Position numbers and translations under genes: made by a program. Shown here in pieces: positions 28,052 through 36,369 of a DNA stretch of 64,000 nt. The stretch is from Clostridium sp. D43t1_170807_H7 (GTDB taxonomy: Bacteria > Bacillota > Clostridia > Clostridiales > Clostridiaceae). The number at the start of each line of letters is the position of its first letter. The first letter of the stretch is position 1. Location: the NCBI RefSeq assembly GCF_015555905.1, contig NZ_JADNLK010000006.1, positions 1-64,000 of the forward strand, written 5' to 3'. A model generated the notes under the pieces. That model was not told the DNA's origin and did no database searches. It worked only from the letters and a program-made list of their open reading frames with translations.

Positions 28052-28272
28052 TTAAATTCACCATCCTTTTTTATTGTTTTACTATTACAATATTTATTCA
28101 TAAAATATAAATAACTTGCTAAAAATTTTAAATAGCCATATAAGGAAACAATTAACTTTCCACAGTTTAAATTTATTGATATAATTTTAGTAAGAATGTA
28201 TATTGATTAAATTCATATGACTTGAGGGAGATAGTAAAGTAAATAACATAATAAAAAAGGAGTACTATTAGA

Positions 28273-29199
28273 ATGGGATTGTTTGATATTTTTAATAAAA
28301 ATAAAGGTAAAAAAGAACCTAGAGTAGAAGAATGTTTTAGCGAAACTGGAGATTTATTAGGTGAAATAATTGATCTAGCATCAAGATATTCTATTGAGGA
28401 TAATTTATTAGATAAATATAGTAAAGATGGTACGGAAACAATTATTATTAATAAAGTAAGAGGAGAGCTAGAATCCGTATTATTAGCTTTAGGAAAATCA
28501 TTAGAGGAATATTATAATAATGAATATACTACTGTCAAAGATACAAAAAAAGAGAATAATAATTTTTCATATTCTTTAGATGCACTAGTGGTACTTTTCA
28601 ATAATTCTCTTGATTTATATTCAGAAAATGAAGAAGTAAGAGATGAGTTGAATTCTTGTTATAAACTATGTAATAGTGAATTAATTAAGGTAAAAGAAAT
28701 TTTGAGTGATGATAAAGCTATTCAGGACTTTACTGGAATTAAGCCAATAGTTGAAGAAGTTGAAGAAATAATAGATGAAACTTCAAATAGTGAAGAGATA
28801 GCTATTGAAGAAGTCTCTAAAGAAGAAAATACTACATTAATTGAAGATGATGTTAATAGTGATGTTGATGGAGACATAATAGTAAATACAGATAAAATGA
28901 AAGTTTATTTTATTAGAATAAGCCGTAATGAAGAGGATGAAATAAATTTAAACTTATGTATTGAAAATAAGTTAGATAAAGATGTTATAGTTCAAAGTAA
29001 GGATGTATCTGTAGATGAAACCATAACAGAGCCAACTTTTAGTTGTAGTATTTCAGCAAAATCTAGGGTTTATGACAAGATGGTGTTTGAAAACAATATA
29101 CAACAATTGGTAAACTTTAAAGGAACTTTTTGCATGGTAGATAGTGATTCAAGTGAAGTTATTGATAAATGTACAGTATCTATGTTTGAAGAAGATTAA
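28273..29199 (+). CDS. Acidic hypothetical cytoplasmic protein
   Basis: A 308-residue protein that starts with MGLFDIFNKNKGKK, a pattern often seen in cytoplasmic proteins named after neighbouring toxin or stress modules. A helical N-terminal half (about 20-150) is followed by a very acidic Glu/Asp linker (about 155-200). A beta-rich C-terminal domain follows (about 205-308), with alternating hydrophobic strands. There is no signal peptide or membrane helix. The family is not recognised. A ribosome binding site (AAGGAG) is present. It is a single gene with a perfect terminator. Confidence 0.7.
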   Translation: MGLFDIFNKNKGKKEPRVEECFSETGDLLGEIIDLASRYSIEDNLLDKYSKDGTETIIINKVRGELESVLLALGKSLEEYYNNEYTTVKDTKKENNNFSYSLDALVVLFNNSLDLYSENEEVRDELNSCYKLCNSELIKVKEILSDDKAIQDFTGIKPIVEEVEEIIDETSNSEEIAIEEVSKEENTTLIEDDVNSDVDGDIIVNTDKMKVYFIRISRNEEDEINLNLCIENKLDKDVIVQSKDVSVDETITEPTFSCSISAKSRVYDKMVFENNIQQLVNFKGTFCMVDSDSSEVIDKCTVSMFEED

Positions 29200-29219
29200 T
29201 TTTAAATAAAATTTTGCTA

Positions 29220-29256
29220 AAGTATTCACTTTAAATTCAAAGTGAATACTTTTTTA
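29220..29256 (+). terminator. Rho-independent terminator
   Basis: A 13-bp perfect stem (AAGTATTCACTTT with AAAGTGAATACTT) and a short loop are followed by TTTTTTATG. It ends the gene at 28273. Confidence 0.93.
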
Positions 29257-29459
29257 TGTCCAATATTATTGAAAAAAGAAATAAAGTATTAATAGATCAA
29301 TTGGCAAATAGTGGACATGTGTATATAGTGAATGTATAATATAAAAAATAATAATTAAAATAAGGAAAATAAGTAATGAATTGAAAATTAATAATTTTAT
29401 CAAAAAGAATATTTGAAGAAAGTTGATTTAGAAACAAAATATTAGAGGGGTGATTTGGA

Positions 29460-30230
29460 ATGAAAATAGATAGAGTTAAAGCTAAAAAGGTATTTGATGA
29501 TTATGTAAAAAATTATAATAGCAATGATGAAAAAATAAAATTAAAAATAGATCATACTTATCGTGTAAGTGATTTATGCGAAAAAATAGCATTAAGTTTA
29601 GGGATGAATAATGAAGATGTTGATATAGCGTGGCTTACAGGACTTCTTCATGATATAGGTAGATTTGAGCAAGTAAAAAGGTATGGAACATTTAATGATC
29701 CTAAATCTGTTGATCATGCTAAATTAGGTTCTAGTATTTTATTTAGTGAAGGAAAAATAAAAGAGTTTATCGTTGATAATAGTGAATATGATTTAATTAA
29801 AAGTGTTATAGAAAATCATAATGAATATAGATTACCAGAAAATATTTCTAATAGATGTAAGACTTTTAGTAATATATTGAGAGATGCTGATAAAATAGAT
29901 ATATTTAAAGTTAATGTTATTGTACCAGCTGAGGAGATTTATAATATTACAAGTGAAGAACTTTATACTTCAGAGATTACAAAGGAAGTCTTAGAGAATT
30001 TTAAAAAGAAAGATACAATTTTAAGAGCCTTAAAAAAAAGTGCAGTAGATAATATAGTAGGACATATTTCTTTGCTATTTGGACTTGTTTATGATGAAAG
30101 TATAAAAATAGTAAAAGAGCAGAAGTATTTAAATCAAATTTTAGAATTTAAATCTAAAAATGATAATACTAATAAGCAATTTGAAGCGGTTAGAGAAGTT
30201 GTTGAGAAATACATGAAAGATAGAACTTAA
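29460..30230 (+). CDS. HD domain phosphohydrolase
   Basis: A 256-residue HD-superfamily metal-dependent phosphohydrolase. The motif residues are His in IDHTYRV (about 32), His-Asp in LTGLLHDIGRFEQ (about 66-67), a helix with ENHNEYRLP, and Asp in LRDADKIDIF (about 144). This arrangement is typical of stand-alone HD proteins that hydrolyse nucleotides or other phosphate esters. The substrate is unknown. The ribosome binding site is GAGGGGTGAT. It is a single gene, followed by hairpins. Confidence 0.88.
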   Translation: MKIDRVKAKKVFDDYVKNYNSNDEKIKLKIDHTYRVSDLCEKIALSLGMNNEDVDIAWLTGLLHDIGRFEQVKRYGTFNDPKSVDHAKLGSSILFSEGKIKEFIVDNSEYDLIKSVIENHNEYRLPENISNRCKTFSNILRDADKIDIFKVNVIVPAEEIYNITSEELYTSEITKEVLENFKKKDTILRALKKSAVDNIVGHISLLFGLVYDESIKIVKEQKYLNQILEFKSKNDNTNKQFEAVREVVEKYMKDRT

Positions 30231-30266
30231 TATAAGTATTAATACAAGTAATTGTAAATAAATGTA

Positions 30267-30337
30267 TGCACCTCGGAGGTGCAACCAATATATGTAAATT
30301 AAGAGGGTGCATAATAACATCCTCTTAATTTTTTTGT
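30267..30337. terminator. Small hairpin plus bidirectional terminator
   Basis: A compact hairpin (TGCACCT-CGG-AGGTGCA, 30267-30283) precedes a perfect 11-bp stem (AAATTAAGAGG at 30296-30306 with CCTCTTAATTT at 30321-30331) followed by Ts. The second is the likely terminator for the HD gene and for the convergent Mbeg1-like gene. Confidence 0.88.
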
Positions 30338-30341
30338 TATT

Positions 30342-31487
30342 TCATAAATCTGATAAATTTGATGTAAAGTTTTTATTAAAGGAAGACATATTTTCTTTAT
30401 CATTATGAGTAAGGTTTTTAATATAAAATATTGAAAGCTCCTTAATTAATTCAATAACCATGGACTTTACTTCTGAATCCATATTTTTTATTGAATCTAA
30501 GATAATAGGAATATTTTTTTTCCAGTTTTCAGATATTTCAATAAAATTTTCAGACTGAGTAGAATCAAAAATATCAAAGATAGTGTCTATAAATAACTTG
30601 CGTTTTTCATCACATACTTCACTTAGCCATCTATGTAAGGTATCACTAGTATATTGGGAGCTATGAGAAATTTTTTCTAAATAATTAAAGTCAGAATTTA
30701 TTATTTCCCATGAAAAGGGGTCATGTTGTTTTATGCCACCAAGCTTATTACTTTTTACTACATGATAATCTTCATGATTTTCGAGAAGCATTCCTATAAG
30801 GGAGGAGTGAGGTAATGTCTTATGTATTTTATTTTTTATTTTAGCAAAAGCATTACTTTTTATTATTTCTTCTCTAAAACCAGGACCATCATGGCTAAAT
30901 ATTTTTATTATACGAGGAGCAACTCTATAATTACAGTTCATAGCTGCATAAACAGCAATATTTCCACCTTTAGAATGACCTCCAACATAAAGATTGTGGG
31001 GAATCAATTTTGCAATAGTATTTAAATATTTAACTCCTTCTATTTGAGAAGGAACAGGTGTAGTAAATGCCATATTAAAATCTTCTTTCCATCCTACAAC
31101 ACTGTAATCTGTTCCACGAAATGCTATATATGCAGATGTATTATTTAAAATAAATGTTGTTGCAGAAAACTGCTTTTCTGAAATAGGATCAGTTTTTGAA
31201 ATATGATAATTAATCCGTATATCTCTAAATCTAGGACTTGCAGCGAGATAAAAAAGTAATTGTTTAGTAGGTTCATGATAAGGAACTTTATCAAACATTT
31301 TAGAAAACAATTCTGATTTTAATAAATCTTTAAATTTTACTGGTTCTCTATTTGAATTTATACATCCAACCAAGTTATCAAGTATTATATTACTAATTTG
31401 GGATAGTATTAATGAATCTACAGCATTAAATTCTTTTTCGTTTAAAGTAGCAAGTTCTTTTTCTGCATAATTAATGATATTTTCCAT
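30342..31487 (-). CDS. Mbeg1-like (DUF2974) alpha/beta hydrolase
   Basis: A 381-residue protein. The central hydrolase domain contains the segment AYIAFRGTDYSVVGWKEDFN, typical of lipase class 3 and Mbeg1-like proteins. The nucleophile elbow is GGHSKGGN (about 164). Downstream are an acidic turn (FSHDGPGF) and a likely catalytic His in the EDYHVVKS region. It has no signal peptide, so it acts in the cytosol, probably on lipid or ester substrates. The ATG at 31487 is chosen because GGAG lies six bases upstream; a TTG four codons earlier overlaps that site. Confidence 0.85.
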   Translation of the reverse strand: MENIINYAEKELATLNEKEFNAVDSLILSQISNIILDNLVGCINSNREPVKFKDLLKSELFSKMFDKVPYHEPTKQLLFYLAASPRFRDIRINYHISKTDPISEKQFSATTFILNNTSAYIAFRGTDYSVVGWKEDFNMAFTTPVPSQIEGVKYLNTIAKLIPHNLYVGGHSKGGNIAVYAAMNCNYRVAPRIIKIFSHDGPGFREEIIKSNAFAKIKNKIHKTLPHSSLIGMLLENHEDYHVVKSNKLGGIKQHDPFSWEIINSDFNYLEKISHSSQYTSDTLHRWLSEVCDEKRKLFIDTIFDIFDSTQSENFIEISENWKKNIPIILDSIKNMDSEVKSMVIELIKELSIFYIKNLTHNDKENMSSFNKNFTSNLSDL

Positions 31488-31640
31488 AGTAAACTCCAAT
31501 TATAAATATATTATATAAAATAAAAATCTTATTAATTATTGTTTTCTCTCAAATAATAAGAAAGATACATTAAATTTAGTATATAATTAAGTTTATACAT
31601 ATTTATATCTGAAATTTTTAATAAGAAATGAGGGGAAGTT

Positions 31641-31730
31641 GTGAAGATAACATTAGAAAAGAAAGAAAATTATAAACATAACAGGTATAGATATAGTAAA
31701 TATAGCTATAGCAAATATAGATATAGTTAA
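31641..31730 (+). CDS. 29-residue Tyr/Lys/Arg/Ser repeat peptide (possible)
   Basis: The GTG start at 31641 has AGGGG five bases upstream. The frame encodes MKITLEKKENYKHNRYRY and then a near-repeat of YSKYSYSKYRYS. The DNA underneath is a tandem of ATAGNAAATATAG-like units. It lies 54 bases before the nitroreductase gene, so it could be a leader peptide or a chance frame over a short repeat. No family is known. Confidence 0.35.
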   Translation: MKITLEKKENYKHNRYRYSKYSYSKYRYS

Positions 31731-31784
31731 AAGAAGAAAATAAAAATAGCTTCGTAATGATGAGAGCTTTAAGGAAGGTAACAG

Positions 31785-32423
31785 ATGAAAAATTTAGATT
31801 TTATTTATAATAGAAAAAGTGTTAGAAAGTTTAAAGATAGTGAAGTTCCAAGGGAAGATATTATAAAAATGCTTGATGCCGCAATACATGCACCATCTCC
31901 AAAGAATCAGCAAACATGGCATTTTGTTGTAATTCAAAATAAGGAATTAATAAACAAAATTTCTGATATAGTAGAAAAAAATCATATTAATTTAGCGGAA
32001 ATGGCTAAAGTAGAAAAGCAAAAAAAATTAATGATGACTTTATTACCTTATTATACATGTTTTAAAAATGCACCTGTGCTAGTTGTAGTATATTCAAAAG
32101 AGTATTATATGATAGAAGAAACAATACTTAGAGATAATAATGCTAGTGATGAGGTAATAAATGAATTAAGATTTCCTAATTCAGCAGCTCAAGGGATAGG
32201 GGCTGCTATAGAAAACTTCTTATTAGCAGCAACAGAATTAGGGTATGGAACTTGTTATATGACAGGACCTACTCACTCTAAGGTTGAAATTGAAGAGCTT
32301 ATTAATTTTAAAAAAGACGAATATAAGTTAATGGCAATGATTTCTCTTGGAGTTGCAGAAGAGGATACTCCAAACTCAGCACCTCGTAAGCCTTTAGATG
32401 AGGTAGTTACTTTTATTGATTAA
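31785..32423 (+). CDS. Nitroreductase family protein
   Basis: A 212-residue FMN-dependent oxidoreductase. The start FIYNRKSVRKFKDSEVP has the Arg residues that contact FMN phosphate. HAPSPKNQQTWHFVV follows, then AAIENFLLAATELGYGTCYM and ALGVAEE-like SLGVAEEDTP near the end. It is complete and intact, unlike the remnants at 24058. The natural substrate is unknown; such enzymes reduce nitro groups, quinones or flavins. The ribosome binding site is AAGGAAGGT. Confidence 0.92.
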   Translation: MKNLDFIYNRKSVRKFKDSEVPREDIIKMLDAAIHAPSPKNQQTWHFVVIQNKELINKISDIVEKNHINLAEMAKVEKQKKLMMTLLPYYTCFKNAPVLVVVYSKEYYMIEETILRDNNASDEVINELRFPNSAAQGIGAAIENFLLAATELGYGTCYMTGPTHSKVEIEELINFKKDEYKLMAMISLGVAEEDTPNSAPRKPLDEVVTFID

Positions 32424-32451
32424 ATTATCAGCATAAAGCTTCTGTAAAAAA

Positions 32452-32508
32452 ATGGGTGTTCCTCCGGGGAACATCCTTTTTATGGATGTTCCCCGGAGGA
32501 ACACCCAT
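32452..32508. repeat. 25-bp perfect inverted repeat built from a doubled terminator core
   Basis: The arms ATGGGTGTTCCTCCGGGGAA(CATCC) and their exact complement enclose the seven-base loop TTTTTAT. Each arm itself contains a small hairpin (GTTCC-TCCG-GGGAAC). The first 20 or more bases equal the core of the terminator at 15463-15502. It lies between the nitroreductase gene and the first alkaline phosphatase locus and probably terminates transcription. It is described further in the findings. Confidence 0.9.
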
Positions 32509-32545
32509 ATATTGTTAACAAAAGATAAATAGGGAGAATGAATTA

Positions 32546-34120
32546 ATGAGTAAAAGAATAAGAGGGATAATTGCTGCTTTTTTAGTAGTTGCAGGAGTTA
32601 CCACTAATATACATGCATCAAGAAGTAGTGTAGCTTATGCAAATAAAAGAGGTAAAGTTAAAAATGTAATTATGCTTATAGCTGATGGTATGAGTACTGA
32701 AGGTATTACATTAGCAAGACATACAACAATGGCTAGTATTTTAGAAGGAGCAGAAAGTGTTGGAAAAGCTACAGGTATAATAGCAACTAGTGAAATAACT
32801 CATGCAACACCAGCAGACTTTACGGCTCATACTAATAATAGAAAATATTATAATCAAATATTACAACAACAAATAAATCAAGATATGGAAGTTGTTTTAG
32901 GTGGTGGATTTAATAAGCCAAGTGATTTTACATCAGAAGTATCAACTGATGAATTTACTGCTTATTATGAGGATCAAGTAAATAATATTTAAGAAGCGGG
33001 TTTCGATTTTATCACTACTAAAGAAGAGTTGGAAAACTATGATGGTAATAAATTATGGGGAAGCTTTGCAGATGCAGATTTAAAATATGACCTTGATAGA
33101 CAAAGTGATAATGATAATGTTCAGCCTTCATTAGCAGAAATGACTGATAAAGCTATTGAAGTATTAAATAAATATGAAGATGGATTCTTCTTAATGGTAG
33201 AAGGTAGTAAGGTTGACTGGGCAGCTCATGCTAATAATACTGTAGGAATAGTATCAGATATATTAGCCTTTGATGAAGCTGTTAAAGCAGCAGTTGAGTT
33301 TGCAAAAGCTGATGGAAATACAGTTGTAGTAGTAACAACAGACCATGGTAATAGTGGTATAACTATTGGAAGTAGATACTATAACGAGAATGTTGGATCA
33401 TATGATAAAGCAACATATGAAGATACTACTGACTTATTAAAAAATGCAAGAATTACTGAAGAGAGATTTAATGAAATAGCATCAGGTAAAAGTAATGAAG
33501 AAATAAAAGCATTAGCTAAAAAATACTATGCAATAGACTTAAATGATCAAGAATTAGCTATAGTAAAAGGAGAACAAGGCGAAGGACGAAAAGTAGGCAT
33601 AAGAGAAGTTATAGCAAGAAGAGTTGGGATTGGCTATACAACTGGTGGTCATACAGGAGAGCAAATTTATCTTGGAGTATATGCACCATCTGATGTAGAA
33701 CTTTTAGAAGGTGTTGTTGACAATACAGAAGTAAATAAATACATGCAAAGAGTTTTATTTGGAGAAGAATTATTAAGTTCTTATACAAAGGAAATTTATC
33801 AAGATGGTGAAGTTATACTAAATAAAATAGAAGGAACTAAAACTTCTGTAGATGAAACTATTAAGTATTCACCAAAGCTTACTATAGAAAGATTAGGGAA
33901 TGTTATTGAAGTAGATTTATATACTAATAACTACAGAATTAATGGGGAAGAAAAGGAATTGAAAACTGTAGTTCCATATATAAATGGTAAATACTTTATA
34001 CCAGAGGAATTAATAGATATAGTTTCACATTTAAAAGAAAATACTAATTATAAGAATTCTGAGGAAAAAGTAGAAGAAAACATAGTAGATGTAATAGAAG
34101 AAGTAGGAGGGGTAAACTAA
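32546..34120 (+). pseudogene. Alkaline phosphatase, in-frame stop and deletion of the active-site segment
   Basis: The reading frame encodes a signal peptide and a PhoA-family alkaline phosphatase (NVIMLIADGMS, SEITHATPADFTAH, FFLMVEGSKVDWAAHANN, VVTTDHGNSG, TTGGHTGE). A beta C-terminal domain follows. A TAA at 32990-32992 interrupts the frame, and coding continues in the same phase (EAGFDFITTKEEL). The stretch that should follow GITLARH, with the catalytic Ser (DSAAA motif), is missing, so the enzyme would be dead even without the stop. The Zn and Mg ligands of the second half are retained. It overlaps the next phosphatase locus by one base. Confidence 0.85.
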
Positions 34121-35347
34121 TGATTTCAAAGAAAACGAGAAATACATTAATTTCAAAAGTAGGAGTATTATTATTAGGATGTACACTTATATTTGGATTA
34201 ATTAATCCTCTTACTACTAAGGCAGATGAGAAAAAGGTTAAAAATGTTATTTATTTAATTGCAGATGGGATGAGCGATGGAATACTTACTGCAGCAAAAT
34301 ATTATAATGATATTCAAGATGGTACTTTAGGTAATGATAAATTAGCTATGGAGAGCATTAGAAGTGGATTTGTTAAAACTGCATGGGCAAATGGACCAAT
34401 TACAGATTCAGCGCCAGCAGCTTTCTCAGCCCATATTGAAAGTAGGCAAGATTACAATTCTATTATGAAGCAGCAAGTATATAAAGATATGGAAGTTGTA
34501 TTAGGGGGAGGAAGTTTATTCTTTGAATCTACTGGTGGTGGAAAAAGAAATGATGGTAAAGATTTAACTGAAGATATAAAAGCTTTAGGTTATGATTATG
34601 TTACAACTAAGTCAGAAATGAATGAAAGCACTTCAGATAAGCTTTGGGGATTATTTGCTTCTTTAGCAGAAGGAAAGTCAGATGAGGAAATTAAAGAGTT
34701 GATAAAAAAATACTATGGTTATACAGATATTACTTCTGAAGAGCTTGAATATGCAAAGAATGGTCAAATAAATGAAGTAATGAAGATTAGTGCTAAGCTT
34801 GGATATACTACTGGAGGACATACAGGTGGAGATGTTTACTTAGGTGTTTATGCTCCTGCTGGTGTTGAAAAATTAAGAGGTACAGTTGATAATACAGAAT
34901 TGCCTAAGTATATAGCAAGTAATCTAGGGTTAAATTTAGATTCTGCAAGTGAAACTTTATATCAAGATATAAAATGTAAAATAGAAGCAGATGGTGCAAC
35001 ATTTACAGTTAATACTGATGATTCAGAAAATCCATACTTCTTAATTGAAAAAGAAGGTAAAACTTTAAAAGTAATTGCCAATAGTAATATAGTAGAAGTA
35101 TCTATGGATGGTGAAAAGATTGAAGATAAAAAATTATCATCAGTATCTATATTAATAGGAGAAAATGCATATGGTAATGCTGATGAAATAGTAGAAATAT
35201 TAAATGAAGAAGTTTCTCACCTCAAAGCAGCCATCAAGTTCTAAGTTACCTCAAACTGGTGTCGTTGTAGGAAGTGGATTAATAGCACTATTAGGGGCTA
35301 CATCTGTTGCAACATGGATGGTTGCTTCTAGAAAGAAGAAAAAATAA
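34120..35347 (+). pseudogene. Second alkaline phosphatase, two internal deletions and a frameshift before LPQTG
   Basis: The signal peptide and PhoA-like start (NVIYLIADGMSDG) are present, and the catalytic motif ITDSA is reached. The frame then jumps to PAAFSAHIES, losing about 40 residues. After SDKLWGLFA it jumps to SLAEGKSDEE, losing roughly 115 residues with the VEGSKVDWAAHAN and TTDHG metal ligands. The frame ends at 35244. The +1 frame then encodes an LPQTG motif (35246-35260), a hydrophobic helix and a KKKK tail ending at 35347. It was therefore a sortase-anchored cell-wall phosphatase. Confidence 0.85.
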
Positions 35348-35364
35348 GTTTTAATTAAAAAGGT

Positions 35365-35414
35365 AAATAGTAGATAGATATGGATAAATTAAATCTATCT
35401 ACTATTTTTTATTT
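35365..35414 (+). terminator. Rho-independent terminator
   Basis: A 15-bp perfect stem (AAATAGTAGATAGAT with ATCTATCTACTATTT) and a 13-base loop are followed by TTTTATTT. It ends the alkaline phosphatase unit. The stem core AGTAGATAGAT recurs in the hairpin at 42658-42706. Confidence 0.92.
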
Positions 35415-35517
35415 AAAATTATAAATTATTAGAAAAAACATATATACATATATTTATTAAGATTAATTATAAAAAGATAAAGAAAATATTTTTTTATGAT
35501 ACAAAATATACAAATTT

Positions 35518-35546
35518 TTGACAAAATTTTTACGTTGTGATAAAAT
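35518..35546 (+). promoter_or_regulatory. Sigma-A-type promoter
   Basis: A consensus -35 TTGACA (35518-35523) and a -10 TAAAAT (35541-35546) are exactly 17 bases apart. The promoter lies 25 bases upstream of the start codon of the gene at 35571, so the leader is very short. Confidence 0.75.
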
Positions 35547-35570
35547 GCTCCAGTAAATGGAGGGACGAGC

Positions 35571-36167
35571 ATGGAAAGAAAAGTAGATATTGAAAAACTA
35601 AGGAGGAAAAATAAAAAGAGAAAAGCTATAAAAAAATTACCATCACCTGAAATAACAAAAGCGAATCTTGATATTTGGAGTACAGTAAATATCAAGATAA
35701 ATTTGTTTCTTAAGATGGCAGCTATAGCAATAACAATTGCAATTATTATTTTTATTTGGATTGATAATAAAATAATAAATTATAATGTAAAAAAATATAT
35801 TGATAGTTTTAATGAATGTTATGTAGAGGCAATAAATGCACAAGATATTACTTTGCTAAAAGATTATATTGAAGAAAATACAAGTTTTTATGAAGATATA
35901 AAAGCTGCATTACCAACTTATGATTATGAAAATGCTGTGTATAAAGAGATAAAAATGCCTATTATAGAATATAATGAGGGAGCAGCTATTTCAAAAGTGG
36001 GAAAAATTATAAAGATAAATAATGATGGAGAAAAAGTAGTTGAAACTTTACCGGCAAGAAAATATATAATCGAGTATAAAAATGACGGATTTAAAATAAT
36101 TGAACAAGAGAAAAACTTTCAAGTAAAAAATGACACATTTATAAAAATACTTAGAAGTTTAAAATAA
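35571..36167 (+). CDS. Hypothetical membrane protein with one transmembrane helix
   Basis: A 198-residue protein with a very basic cytoplasmic N terminus (LRRKNKKRKAIKK), one membrane helix (about 47-65) and an extracellular C-terminal domain. The domain (about 75-195) has a helix followed by beta strands, resembling the NTF2-like or TcaA-type extracellular folds. This resemblance is by pattern only. The ribosome binding site is GGAGG. It is a single gene with its own promoter and terminator. The family is not firmly recognised. Confidence 0.75.
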   Translation: MERKVDIEKLRRKNKKRKAIKKLPSPEITKANLDIWSTVNIKINLFLKMAAIAITIAIIIFIWIDNKIINYNVKKYIDSFNECYVEAINAQDITLLKDYIEENTSFYEDIKAALPTYDYENAVYKEIKMPIIEYNEGAAISKVGKIIKINNDGEKVVETLPARKYIIEYKNDGFKIIEQEKNFQVKNDTFIKILRSLK

Positions 36168-36172
36168 TATAT

Positions 36173-36216
36173 AAATAAGCGTAATCAATCCTTAAATTTG
36201 ATTACGCTTATTTTAT
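36173..36216 (+). terminator. Rho-independent terminator
   Basis: A stem of 15 or more base pairs (AATAAGCGTAATCAA with TTGATTACGCTTATT) is followed by TTATT. It ends the gene at 35571. Confidence 0.9.
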
Positions 36217-36369
36217 TAAATAGAATTTCTGGTTCAATTAAAAGAGGTAGCAAAAAATAAGAAACTATATTTAACAATTACTAACATTTACTTAATAAAG
36301 CTCTAACGAAGACAGAGTAATATTTATATTGTAAATAAAAAACTTAAGTGTTAATAAAGGGGAATGAAT

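Noticed and set aside
28052..28272. Possible Fur box between feoB and the gene at 28273
   Set aside because: No sequence close to the GATAATNATTATC pattern was found by eye.
30267..30331. Closely spaced hairpins considered as a CRISPR or REP array
   Set aside because: There are only two unrelated hairpins, with no repeated unit or spacer pattern.
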